Shown one piece after another: positions 7,551 through 16,083 of a stretch of 64,000 nt of DNA. The stretch's first letter is position 1; the number at the start of each line of letters is the position of its first letter. The DNA lies in contig CAJYHL010000008.1 in assembly GCA_913774625.1 (NCBI GenBank), positions 36,088-100,087 on the forward strand, in the 5' to 3' direction. Under the pieces are notes generated by a model. That model ran no database searches, had not been told where the DNA came from, and saw only the letters and a list, made by a program, of their open reading frames with translations. The stretch is from an uncultured Acidovorax sp. Lineage in GTDB: Bacteria; Pseudomonadota; Gammaproteobacteria; Burkholderiales; Burkholderiaceae_C. The position numbers and the translations under genes were made by a program.

Positions 7551-9326
7551 ATGCCACTGACGCTGGAACAACTCAACGCCGCGCCGCTGCCCCAAGCCCT
7601 GTCGCTGCTGGACGGGCTCTACGAGCACTCGCCCTGGATCGCCGAAGCCGCGCTGGCCGAGCGGCCCTTCCGCTCGCTCGCGCAGCTGAAATACGCCATG
7701 GTGCGCGCGCTGACGCAGGCGCCGCACGAGGCCAAGCTCGCGCTGATCCGCGCCCACCCCGAGCTGGCCGGCAAGGCCATGGTGGCCCAGGCGCTCACGG
7801 CCGAATCGGCGAACGAGCAGAACAAGGCCGGCCTCACGCAATGCACGCCCGAAGAATTCGCGCGCATCCAGCAGCTCAACGCCGACTACAACGCGCGCTT
7901 CGGCTTCCCCTTCATCCTGGCCGTGCGCGGGCCGCGCGGCACGGGTTTGCCCAAGCAGGAAATCATCGACACCTTCGCGCGCCGCCTGGGCAACCCGGTG
8001 GACTTCGAGATGGCCGAGGCGCTGCGCAACATCCACCGCATCGCCGAGATCCGCCTGAACGACAAGTTCGGCCACGAGCCCATGCTGGGCAACGATGTGT
8101 GGGACTGGCAGGAAAAACTGGCCGCGCACAGCGACCCGGGCTTCGCCGAACTCGGCCAGCTCACCGTCACCTACCTCACCGACGCGCACCGCGCCTGCGC
8201 CCAGCGCATCAGCCACTGGATGCGCGACTGCGGCTTCGACGAGGTCGAGGTGGACGCGGTGGGCAACGTGGTCGGCCGCTACCACGGCGACAGCCCTGAT
8301 GCCAGGATCCTGATGACCGGCAGCCACTACGACACCGTGCGCAACGGGGGCAAGTACGACGGGCGGCTGGGCATCTTCGTGCCCATGGCCTGCGTGCGCG
8401 AGCTGCACCGCGCTGGCCGCCGCCTGCCCTTCGGCATCGAGGTGGTGGGCTTCGCCGAGGAAGAAGGCCAGCGCTACAAGGCCACCTTCCTGGGCTCGGG
8501 CGCGCTCATCGGCCACTTCAACAACGCCTGGCTGGATCAGCAGGACGCCGACGGCATCACCATGCGCGAAGCCATGCAGCATGCGGGCCTGTGCATCGAC
8601 GACATCCCCAAGCTGCGCCGCGAGGCGGCCCGCTACCTGGGCTTCATCGAGGTGCACATCGAGCAGGGCCCGGTGCTGAACGAACTGGACATCCCGCTGG
8701 GCGTGGTCACCTCCATCAACGGCGGCGTGCGCTACGTGTGCGAGATGACCGGCATGGCCAGCCACGCCGGCACCACGCCCATGGACCGCCGCCGCGACGC
8801 CGCCGTGGGCGTGGCCGAGCTGGCCCTCTACGTGGAAAGGCGCGCCGCGCAGGACGGCGACTCGGTCGGCACCATCGGCCAGCTGCAGGTGCCCAGCGGC
8901 TCCATCAACGTGGTGCCCGGCCGCTGCCTCTTCAGCCTGGACCTGCGCGCGCCGACCGACCCGCAGCGCGATGCGCTGGAGCGCGACGTGCTGGCGGAAC
9001 TCGCCGCCATCGCCCGGCGCCGGGGTCTGGCCTACAAGGCCGAACAGGCCATGAAGGCCGCCGCCGCGCCCAGCGCACCGGCGCTGCAGCAGCGCTGGGA
9101 GCGCGCGGTGCAAGCGCTGGGCCTGCCCGTCTTCCGCATGCCCAGCGGCGCCGGCCACGACGCCATGAAGCTGCACGAAATCATGCCCCAGGCCATGCTG
9201 TTCACGCGCGGCCTCCACAGCGGCATCAGCCACAACCCGCTGGAATCCACCACCGCCGACGACATGCAGCTGGCCGTCGATGCCTTCACCCACGTATTGA
9301 ACCAACTCGCCACGGAAACCCCATGA
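7551..9326 (+). CDS. Fusion of OHCU decarboxylase and allantoate amidohydrolase
   Basis: One 591-residue frame joins two enzymes of the same pathway. Residues 1 to about 170 are UraD (PFRSLAQLKYAMVRAL, RAHPELAGKAM, then the substrate loop FGFPFILAVRG), which makes S-allantoin from OHCU. Residues about 185-591 are an M20-type allantoate amidohydrolase, AllC-like, with metal ligands in GSHYDTVRNGGKYDG, EEEGQRYKATFLGSG and HIEQGPVLNELDIPLG, and with SGAGHDAMKLHEIMP near the end. AllC gives ureidoglycine/ureidoglycolate plus ammonia and CO2. SD-like AGGAG precedes the ATG. The product of domain 1 reaches domain 2 only after PuuE acts, so this is not direct channelling. The stop overlaps the next ATG. 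Confidence 0.93.
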   Translation: MPLTLEQLNAAPLPQALSLLDGLYEHSPWIAEAALAERPFRSLAQLKYAMVRALTQAPHEAKLALIRAHPELAGKAMVAQALTAESANEQNKAGLTQCTPEEFARIQQLNADYNARFGFPFILAVRGPRGTGLPKQEIIDTFARRLGNPVDFEMAEALRNIHRIAEIRLNDKFGHEPMLGNDVWDWQEKLAAHSDPGFAELGQLTVTYLTDAHRACAQRISHWMRDCGFDEVEVDAVGNVVGRYHGDSPDARILMTGSHYDTVRNGGKYDGRLGIFVPMACVRELHRAGRRLPFGIEVVGFAEEEGQRYKATFLGSGALIGHFNNAWLDQQDADGITMREAMQHAGLCIDDIPKLRREAARYLGFIEVHIEQGPVLNELDIPLGVVTSINGGVRYVCEMTGMASHAGTTPMDRRRDAAVGVAELALYVERRAAQDGDSVGTIGQLQVPSGSINVVPGRCLFSLDLRAPTDPQRDALERDVLAELAAIARRRGLAYKAEQAMKAAAAPSAPALQQRWERAVQALGLPVFRMPSGAGHDAMKLHEIMPQAMLFTRGLHSGISHNPLESTTADDMQLAVDAFTHVLNQLATETP

Positions 9327-10558
9327 GCAACTACCAGCAACTCGACGCCTGGATCGACCAGCATTTCGACGAGGAAGTGCGCTTCCTGCAAGCCCTCGTG
9401 CAGGTGCCCACCGACACGCCTCCGGGCAACAACGCGCCGCACGCCGAGCGCACGGCCGAGCTTCTCCAGGGCTTCGGCTTCGAGGCCGAGAAGCACGCAG
9501 TGCCCGAGGCCGAGGTGCGCGACTACGGCATGCAGTCGATCACCAACCTGATCGTGCGCCGCCCCTACGGCCAGGCAGGCGACGGCGGCCGCACCATCGC
9601 CCTCAACGCCCACGGCGACGTGGTGCCGCCCGGCGAAGGCTGGACGCACGACCCCTACGGCGCCGAGATCGTTGACGGCAAGATGTACGGCCGCGCCACG
9701 GCCGTGAGCAAGAGCGACTTCGCCTCCTTCACCTTCGCGGTGCGCGCGCTGGAAGCCGTCGCCAAACCCGCCAAGGGCGCGGTGGAGCTGCACTTCACCT
9801 ATGACGAGGAATTCGGCGGCGAACTCGGCCCCGGCTGGCTGCTGAAGCAGGGCCTCACCAAGCCCGACCTGATGATCGCCGCCGGTTTCAGCTATGAAGT
9901 GGTCACCGCGCACAACGGCTGCCTGCAGATGGAAGTCACCGTGCACGGCAAGATGGCCCATGCCGCCGTGCCCGACACCGGCGTGGACGCGCTGCAAGGC
10001 GCCGTGCAGATCCTGAAGGCGCTCTACGCGCAGAACACGGCCTACAAGCAGATCACGTCCAAGGTCGCGGGCATCAAGCATCCCTACCTGAACGTGGGCC
10101 GCATCGAAGGCGGCACCAATACCAATGTCGTGCCCGGCAAGGTGGTGTTCAAGCTCGACCGCCGCATGATCCCGGAGGAGAACCCCTCCACCGTCGAAGC
10201 CGACATCCGCCGCGTGATCGCCGAGGCCGCCGCCGGCCAGTCGGGCATCACCGTGGAGATCAAGCGCCTGCTGCTGGCCAATTCGATGAAGCCGCTCGCC
10301 GGCAACGCACCCCTGGTCAGCGCCATCCAGCGCCACGGCGAAGCGCTCTTCGGCCAGCCCATTCCGGCCATGGGCACGCCGCTCTATACCGACGTGCGCC
10401 TCTACGGCGAAGCCGGCATTCCCGGCGTGATCTACGGCGCCGGCCCGCGCTCGGTGCTCGAATCGCACGCCAAGCGCGCCGACGAGCGCCTGGACCTGGA
10501 AGACCTGCGCCGCGCCACCAAGGTCATCGCGCGGGCGCTCAGCGATCTGCTGGGCTGA
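9323..10558 (+). CDS. M20/ArgE/DapE family deacylase, ureide pathway context
   Basis: A 411-residue zinc-dependent amidohydrolase of the M20 family. Metal and catalytic residues are visible in NAHGDVVPPGEGW (His, Asp), YDEEFGGELG (Glu-Glu) and the late SVLESHAKRADERLDLEDL (His), with a dimerisation insert in the middle. Its ATG overlaps the uraD-allC stop as ATGA, so the two are translationally coupled. The exact substrate is not readable. From position it may act on an N-carbamoyl or N-acyl product of ureide breakdown. It is not a second AllC, since the family motifs differ. It is the last gene before a strong terminator. Confidence 0.82.
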   Translation: MSNYQQLDAWIDQHFDEEVRFLQALVQVPTDTPPGNNAPHAERTAELLQGFGFEAEKHAVPEAEVRDYGMQSITNLIVRRPYGQAGDGGRTIALNAHGDVVPPGEGWTHDPYGAEIVDGKMYGRATAVSKSDFASFTFAVRALEAVAKPAKGAVELHFTYDEEFGGELGPGWLLKQGLTKPDLMIAAGFSYEVVTAHNGCLQMEVTVHGKMAHAAVPDTGVDALQGAVQILKALYAQNTAYKQITSKVAGIKHPYLNVGRIEGGTNTNVVPGKVVFKLDRRMIPEENPSTVEADIRRVIAEAAAGQSGITVEIKRLLLANSMKPLAGNAPLVSAIQRHGEALFGQPIPAMGTPLYTDVRLYGEAGIPGVIYGAGPRSVLESHAKRADERLDLEDLRRATKVIARALSDLLG

Positions 10559-10583
10559 AGTAGTCCATCGCACCCCCTGCAAA

Positions 10584-10627
10584 AAAGCCGGCCCGGGCAG
10601 CGCTGCCCGGGCCGGCTTTCTTTTTTC
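10584..10627 (+). terminator. Strong Rho-independent terminator
   Basis: A perfect 36-base palindrome (18 bp arms, AAAGCCGGCCCGGGCAGC and its complement) is followed by a C and six T. It closes the puuE operon. The A run upstream gives it a tail on the other strand too, so it can also end the convergent glycosyltransferase transcript. Confidence 0.92.
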
Positions 10628-10657
10628 GCACCGGCAAAAGGGACCGGTGCGCCCGGC

Positions 10658-12271
10658 TCAGCCGGGCAGCTTGACCGCAGACAGTGGCGAGGACGATGGG
10701 CGCTGAGGCGCGCCAGGGAGCGTAGCGCCGCAGCCCAGGCCATCGGCCATGGCGGGCGCGCCGGTTTCGAGGCGCCAGAGCGTCACCCCGTCACGCTCGT
10801 GGATGCGGGCTGCGGCCTTCAGGTAGGGATAGCGCTCCACGGCGGCGGAGGGCCCGATCACCCAGGCGATGGGCGATCGGCACAGGAGGCGGGGCAGTGA
10901 CGCGGGCACGACGAGGTCTCGGGCCGCTGCCGCTTTGTCGAACTGCCCTGCATCGGCGATTTCCTTGCGCTGGTTGTCCCGCTGGTAGACCTCCGGATCG
11001 TCCCAGTTGTCCACCACCGCCACCGGCCGGCCCAGGCCCGCGTAGAAAGGCAGATCGAAATAGTATTTCTCCAGCATCACGATGGGCTCGGAGGGCAGGC
11101 GGCTCTCGCGCAGCGCCTGCGCCAAGGGGCGCATGGAGCTTTGCGGATGCACGGCGAGCCAGCTCAGCACGCCCAGCGTGAGCGCCGTGCCCACGCCCAC
11201 GGCCAGGAAGCCCCAGGCGGCATGGAAGCGGGATGCTGCGCGGCTGCGCGCCAGGTAGCCCTGCGCCGCCAGCATCGCCAGCGGCGTCACCGCGGGCAGC
11301 ACATAGCCCAGCAGCTTGGAACGGGGCAGCGAGAAGAAGACCACGATGACGGCAGGCCAGATCAGCAGCAGCAGCCGGACCGATTTCTGCGCAGGCGATG
11401 CGTCCGCATCGGCCCTGCAGGCCCGCGCCATCCAGGGCAGCCAGGGCAGGAACGCCAGCGCCAGCACGGCCGGATAGAACCACACGGGCATCACGTTGTT
11501 GAAGCCGGCTTCCGCGAAGCGCTTGAAATGCTGCACCACGAAGAAGTAGTTCAGGAAATCCGGGAAACGCTGCTGCATGGCCGCGAACCAGGGCAGTGTC
11601 AGACACAGGAAGAGCAGCGGTCCCGGCCACCAGAAGAGCCCACCCAGGCGGCGCCAGCGCCGCTGCGCCACGAGCCAGAGGAACACCACCGCAGCCGGCA
11701 GCACGAAACCGATCAGGCCCTTGGCCAGCACGCCCAGGGCCGCCATGCCCCAGGCGGCGACCAGCACCGCGCGGTGGGCCTGCGCATGCTCGGCCAGCAG
11801 CACGGAATGGGCCAGCAGGCAGATGGTCGCGACGATGCATCCCGCCACGAGCATGTCCAGATTGGCGAACTGCGCACCGATCATCCAGAGCGGCTGCGCC
11901 ATCAGCACGACCAGGCCCATCCGGCCCGCCCGCTCATCCAGCCAGCGGCGGACGAAGGCGTAGGAGGCCAGGGTGCCTGCCAGGGCACCGAGCAGCGAAG
12001 CCGTGCGGGCCGCCCATTCGTGGTGACCGAAAAGCCAGAGCGAAGCCGCCGTGATCCAGTAGAAGAGCGGCGGCTTGTGGAAATAGGGCAAGCCGTTGAG
12101 CGTGGGCGTCAGCCAGTCGCCCGAGCGCAGCATTTCCCAGGCGACGCCCACATAGCGGCCCTCGTCGGGCAGCATCAGCGGGCGCAGGCAGGCCGTGGCG
12201 GCCCACCAGACCAGCACCAGCACGGCGGCCACGGCCAGACCGCGCCTGGCCGGCATTTCATTCATCGTCAT
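10658..12271 (-). CDS. GT39-type glycosyltransferase (ArnT-like)
   Basis: A 537-residue integral membrane glycosyltransferase of the ArnT/PMT superfamily, which moves a sugar from a polyprenyl-phosphate donor to lipid A or another periplasmic acceptor. The catalytic acidic pair is in LMLPDEGRYVGVAWEML (residues 36-37), followed by GLPYFHKPPLFYW, a typical signature. About 11-12 hydrophobic helices and a soluble C-terminal domain follow. Its start overlaps the stop of the upstream GT2 gene as ATGA. The paired GT2 probably makes the polyprenyl-linked donor. The sugar and acceptor cannot be read from sequence. Confidence 0.87.
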   Translation of the reverse strand: MTMNEMPARRGLAVAAVLVLVWWAATACLRPLMLPDEGRYVGVAWEMLRSGDWLTPTLNGLPYFHKPPLFYWITAASLWLFGHHEWAARTASLLGALAGTLASYAFVRRWLDERAGRMGLVVLMAQPLWMIGAQFANLDMLVAGCIVATICLLAHSVLLAEHAQAHRAVLVAAWGMAALGVLAKGLIGFVLPAAVVFLWLVAQRRWRRLGGLFWWPGPLLFLCLTLPWFAAMQQRFPDFLNYFFVVQHFKRFAEAGFNNVMPVWFYPAVLALAFLPWLPWMARACRADADASPAQKSVRLLLLIWPAVIVVFFSLPRSKLLGYVLPAVTPLAMLAAQGYLARSRAASRFHAAWGFLAVGVGTALTLGVLSWLAVHPQSSMRPLAQALRESRLPSEPIVMLEKYYFDLPFYAGLGRPVAVVDNWDDPEVYQRDNQRKEIADAGQFDKAAAARDLVVPASLPRLLCRSPIAWVIGPSAAVERYPYLKAAARIHERDGVTLWRLETGAPAMADGLGCGATLPGAPQRPSSSPLSAVKLPG

Positions 12272-13224
12272 AGATCAGCTTTGTTCAACCCTTGGCCCAG
12301 TTCGCGCTTGATGACATAGAGAGGGCGCGCCTTGACCTCCTCCGCGATCTGTCCCACGTATTCGCCCACGATGCCGAGCGACAGCAGCTGCACGCCGGAA
12401 AAACCCATCAGGCCGACGACGATGGTGGTCCAGCCGCTGATGGGATGCCCATAGAGCAGATAGGCGATGGTCAGATAGGCCCCGTAGAGAAGCGCCAGCA
12501 ACGCCAGCACCAGGCCGGCGCCGCTCACGGCACGCAGGGGCCAGGTGGTGAATCCGGTCAGGCCGTCGATCGACAGCCGGATCAGCTGCAGGGGGCTGAA
12601 GCTGCTTCTGCCGTGCAGCCGCGCATCCGGCATGTAGGGCACGGGCGTCGCATCGAATCCGACCCAGGCATAGAGGCCCTTCATGAACCGGTTGCGTTCC
12701 GGCAGGCACAGCAGGGCATCGACGACGCTGCGGTCCATGAGCCGGAAGTCGCCCGCGCCGGCGGGCACCTCGAAGCGCCCCACCATGTTGACGAGCGCAT
12801 AGAAGCAGCGCGTGCCCAGGCGCTTGAACAGGCCTTCGTCCTGCCGGCCCTGGCGCACGGCATAGACCATGTCGGAGCCCTCGCTCCAATGCTGGATGAA
12901 GACGGGAATGAGGGACGGGGGATGCTGCAGATCGCCGTCCATCGTCACGACGGCATCACCCCTCGCCGCTTCCAGGCCGGCCATCAGGGCCGCCTCCTTG
13001 CCGAAGTTCCGGGAAAGCAGCAGCGCACGGAAACCCGGCCGCTGCGCCCAGCGGGCGAGCACCACGGCGGTCGCATCCGAGCTTCCGTCGTCCACCAGGA
13101 TGACTTCCCAGTCTTGTGCGCAGACGGCGAGGACTTCCTGCAGCTGCGCAAGCAGCTCATCCAGATTTGCGGCTTCGTTGTGGCATGGCACAACACAGGA
13201 AACAGACAAGAGTTTTCGAGGCAT
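12268..13224 (-). CDS. GT2 polyprenyl-phosphate glycosyltransferase (ArnC/DPM1-like)
   Basis: A 318-residue GT-A enzyme with two C-terminal membrane helices. It shows the nucleotide-sugar motifs VSCVVPCHNEAANLDELL, VILVDDGSSDAT and VVTMDGDLQHPP (DxD-type), then EGSDMVYAVRQGRQDEGLFKR. Members put a sugar onto undecaprenyl phosphate at the cytoplasmic face. The last third holds two hydrophobic stretches (around LVLALLALLYGAYLTIAYLL and IVVGLMGFSGVQLLSLGIVG) and ends VKARPLYVIKRELG. It is coupled to the GT39 gene, a classic donor-maker plus transferase pair. The start ATG at 13224 follows TCGAAAACTC-type sequence without a strong SD. Confidence 0.88.
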   Translation of the reverse strand: MPRKLLSVSCVVPCHNEAANLDELLAQLQEVLAVCAQDWEVILVDDGSSDATAVVLARWAQRPGFRALLLSRNFGKEAALMAGLEAARGDAVVTMDGDLQHPPSLIPVFIQHWSEGSDMVYAVRQGRQDEGLFKRLGTRCFYALVNMVGRFEVPAGAGDFRLMDRSVVDALLCLPERNRFMKGLYAWVGFDATPVPYMPDARLHGRSSFSPLQLIRLSIDGLTGFTTWPLRAVSGAGLVLALLALLYGAYLTIAYLLYGHPISGWTTIVVGLMGFSGVQLLSLGIVGEYVGQIAEEVKARPLYVIKRELGQGLNKADL

Positions 13225-13598
13225 GGGTCGCACCGCAATCGGAACGCGCTGCGGGTTCGGAGCGGCTCGCAACACCTTTCTGGCGCCGCCGCCCCATCCG
13301 GCGGTCCGCACTACTGCACGGACTGCCTGCGATGCAGCGCCTGGCCAGAACCGCTTCGCGCGGTTTCGCCGGCCGCTCCTACACGTTCCATGCCCGATAT
13401 TGGTACGGCAGCCTTAACGCAACCTTAGGACCTCGCACGAGAGCGGGGCTGAACGCCCTCCGCGCCGGGCTCGCCACTCGCGGATCGATCGATAGCCGGA
13501 CGATCGGAACTATAGGACGAGCTATCGGACCTATCGCCGCTATCCGCTCCATCCGTGCCGTCCCCGGCGACCAGGCGCGCGAATATGGGCGCGGGATG
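13225..13598. other. Intergenic region with clustered CTATCG motifs
   Basis: No convincing gene here. It must carry the promoter of the GT2-GT39 pair. Between 13483 and 13547 the base composition shifts toward AT, and CGATAG or CTATCG occurs at 13490, 13522 and 13531 within related short units. The same hexamer cluster is found in the divergent promoter region near 26.7-26.8 kb. Confidence 0.45.
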
Positions 13599-14159
13599 TC
13601 AGGCCGGGTCGTCGCCCCGGCTGCCGGTGCCGAAGAGCACATCGCGCGCGGCCAGCAGCTTCTGCACCTTGGTGCCCATCTTCATCAGCTGGGCCAGCGA
13701 CTCCGGCGACAGCCGCTGCAGGTCGTCGAACCAGGTGTTGGCCAGGTCCACCAGCTCGTGCATCTGGCGCATGCGCTCCTGGGCGAAGGCGTCTTCGGGC
13801 GATTTGGCGTCGGCCATCAGCGATTCGCGCAGCACCGATAGCGTGGGCGCCACCTCGCGCCGGCGCCGTTCGGCAGCCACCACGCGGAAGATCTCCCAGA
13901 CATCGCCCAGCGACGAGAAGTATTCGCGCCGGTCGCCGGGCACGCGGCTTTGCCGCACCAGTCCCCATGACTGCAGTTCCTTGAGGCCGATGCTCACGTT
14001 GGAGCGCGAGATGCCCAGCTTCTCGCCGATGTCGTCGGCATGCAGCTGCCGCTCGGTCACGAAGAGCAGCGCATAGATCTGCCCCACCGTGCGGTTGATG
14101 CCCCAGCGGCTGCCCATCTCGCCAAAGTGGCTCACGAAAGTTTGAACGAGAGGTGTCAA
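13599..14159 (-). CDS. GbsR/MarR family regulator beside cytochrome bd genes
   Basis: A 186-residue winged-helix protein of the GbsR group. The N-terminal GEMGSRWGINRTVGQIYALL segment is characteristic, followed by the helix-turn-helix LHADDIGEKLGISRSNVSIGLKELQSWGLV and a wing with RVPGDRREYF. The C-terminal half is helical and probably dimerises. It is divergent from cydD. Two copies of a TTTCAR-N6-CTGAAA dyad lie in the gap, one just upstream of each gene, so it probably regulates cydDCABX and itself. The start is a TTG at 14159, chosen because the conserved N-terminus begins there; a GTG eight codons later is the alternative. Confidence 0.8.
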   Translation of the reverse strand: MTPLVQTFVSHFGEMGSRWGINRTVGQIYALLFVTERQLHADDIGEKLGISRSNVSIGLKELQSWGLVRQSRVPGDRREYFSSLGDVWEIFRVVAAERRRREVAPTLSVLRESLMADAKSPEDAFAQERMRQMHELVDLANTWFDDLQRLSPESLAQLMKMGTKVQKLLAARDVLFGTGSRGDDPA

Positions 14160-14169
14160 CGCTTGATTC

Positions 14170-14187
14170 TTTCAAAAAATTCTGAAA
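14170..14187. promoter_or_regulatory. Dyad TTTCAA-N6-CTGAAA upstream of the GbsR-like gene
   Basis: An 18-base interrupted palindrome, TTTCAAAAAATTCTGAAA, 11 bases upstream of the regulator start. It matches the layout of a second copy at 14298-14315, suggesting two operators for one dimeric regulator in an unusually AT-rich spacer. Confidence 0.6.
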
Positions 14188-14297
14188 ATTAGACAAGGAA
14201 ATTATCCCACGCACTCTTGAGCCACATCAAAACAGGGCCCCATCCATAGTGGAAGATGCACAACAAAGTGATGCAACGCATCCAGAAATATTTAAAC

Positions 14298-14315
14298 TTT
14301 CAGAAATCACTGAAA
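14298..14315. promoter_or_regulatory. Dyad TTTCAG-N6-CTGAAA upstream of cydD
   Basis: An 18-base dyad with perfect six-base arms, ending 13 bases before the cydD ATG. Its position would let a bound regulator block transcription or translation initiation of the cyd operon. Confidence 0.62.
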
Positions 14316-14328
14316 TTTAAGAAGCATC

Positions 14329-16083
14329 ATGGCACGGCACACGGCACCGGACAGCAGCGTTTCTCCTCTTGCGCTGCAGACAGCCGAGCCGTGCCCGCAG
14401 CCTGCCGGCGCGGACCATGGGCAGCCTCCCGCACTGTCCGCTGCGCGGGGCGCCCATGCCGCGCTGGCCCTCTGCGCCCTGATCTGGATCCCCCAGGCCG
14501 CGCTGCTGGCCTGGGCCGTACAGCGCCTGGCGGACGGCGGTGGCCTGGCCGACGTGCTGCAGCCGGCGCTGGGCTATCTGCTGCTGGGCGCACTGCGCGC
14601 CTCGGGCGAGGCCTGGGCCGGCCGGCGCCTCTTCGCTGCGGCCCGCGGCTATGCGAGCGAAGCCCGCGCCCAGGCTTGGACGGCCCTTGCCCGGCGCTCC
14701 CCGCTCGACGGCGCCCGGCCCTCTTCGGGCCAGGCCGCCAGCGCCATCGCCGAACAGGCGGAGGCCCTGCTGCCCTGGCTGCTGCGCTACCAGCCGGCCC
14801 GCTGGCGGACCCTGGCCGTGCCGCCCGTGCTGGCGCTGGCCGTGCTCAGCCAGTCGTGGCTGGCGGCGCTGATCCTGGTCGCCGCCGCGCCGCTGATCCC
14901 GCTGGCGATGGCGCTGGTGGGCTGGCAGGCCCAGGCGGCCAGCGCGTCGCAGCTGCAGGCGCTGGGCGGCATGAACGGCTTTCTGCTGGACCGCCTGCGC
15001 GGGCTGTCCACCCTGCGTGCGCTGGGCGCCGTCGATGCCACGGCGCGCCGGCTGCGCGGTGCGGCCGAAGACCTGCGCCAGCGCACCATGCGCGTGCTGC
15101 GCATCGCCTTCCTCTCCTCCGCCTCGCTGGAACTGTTCTCGGCCCTGGCGGTGGCGCTGGTCGCCGTCTACGTGGGCTTCCATCTGCTGGGCCAGTTCAG
15201 TGGCGGCAGCTGGGGGCGGCGCCTCTCGCTGGGCCAGGGCCTCTTCGTGCTGCTGCTGGCACCGGCCTTCTTCGAGCCGCTGCGCGATCTGGCCGCCGCC
15301 TGGCATGACCGGGCCGCCGGCCAGGCCGCCCTGGAGGCGATGGCGCAGCTGCGAAGCGGCGCCGGCCCGCAGCTGCCGGGCGCGCTGGATGCGCCGCCGC
15401 TGCGCTGCGCACCGCAGGCCGCGAGCGTGGAGCTGCGCGGCATCTGCCTGCAGCGCGAGGGCGAAGCGCCGGTGCTGCAGGACGCCGATCTCCACATCGG
15501 CGCGGGCGAGCATGTGGCCCTGGTCGGCGCCAGCGGCGCGGGCAAGACCACGCTGCTGTCGCTCATCGCCGGCCTGCTGCCCGCCTCCGCAGGCGAGGTG
15601 TATATCGGCGGCACGCGGCTCGAAGAGGCCAGCGCCGCCGCACTGCGCGCCCGCATGGCCTGGATCGGCCAGAAGCCCCATGTCTTCTCGGGCACGGTGC
15701 AGGACAACGTGAGCCTGGGCCGCCCGGGCGTGCTGCGCCGCCATGCCGCCGCAGCACTGCGCCAGGCGGGCCTGGGCGCGGCCAGCCGCATCGCGCCCGG
15801 CAACGCGCTGGGCGAAGGCGGCACGGGCCTGTCGGGCGGCGAAGCCGTGCGGCTGGCCCTGGCGCGCGCCGCCGCTGCGGGCTCCGCCGACCTGTGGCTG
15901 CTGGACGAGCCCACGGCGCATCTGGACAGCGCCACCGCCCAGGCCGTGACGGATGCGCTGCTGCGCCTGGCCCGGGGCCGCACGCTCATCGTCGCCACGC
16001 ACGACCTGACGCTGGCCGCGCGCATAGGGCGCGTGGTCCACATCGACCAGTTGGACGCCACCGCCCATCGGAGAGCTGCATGA
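14329..16083 (+). CDS. cydD: ABC exporter subunit CydD for cytochrome bd assembly
   Basis: A 584-residue half-transporter. With CydC it forms the inner-membrane ABC complex that exports cysteine and glutathione and is needed for cytochrome bd maturation. The N-terminal two-thirds is a type IV ABC membrane domain. The C-terminal ATPase shows Walker A (GASGAGKTTLL), Q-loop (WIGQKPHVFSGTVQDN), signature (LSGGEAVRLALARA) and Walker B (LWLLDEPTAHLD), then the switch His in ATHD. The stop overlaps the cydC ATG. It is the first gene of cydDCABX, downstream of a GbsR-type dyad. Confidence 0.93.
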   Translation: MARHTAPDSSVSPLALQTAEPCPQPAGADHGQPPALSAARGAHAALALCALIWIPQAALLAWAVQRLADGGGLADVLQPALGYLLLGALRASGEAWAGRRLFAAARGYASEARAQAWTALARRSPLDGARPSSGQAASAIAEQAEALLPWLLRYQPARWRTLAVPPVLALAVLSQSWLAALILVAAAPLIPLAMALVGWQAQAASASQLQALGGMNGFLLDRLRGLSTLRALGAVDATARRLRGAAEDLRQRTMRVLRIAFLSSASLELFSALAVALVAVYVGFHLLGQFSGGSWGRRLSLGQGLFVLLLAPAFFEPLRDLAAAWHDRAAGQAALEAMAQLRSGAGPQLPGALDAPPLRCAPQAASVELRGICLQREGEAPVLQDADLHIGAGEHVALVGASGAGKTTLLSLIAGLLPASAGEVYIGGTRLEEASAAALRARMAWIGQKPHVFSGTVQDNVSLGRPGVLRRHAAAALRQAGLGAASRIAPGNALGEGGTGLSGGEAVRLALARAAAAGSADLWLLDEPTAHLDSATAQAVTDALLRLARGRTLIVATHDLTLAARIGRVVHIDQLDATAHRRAA

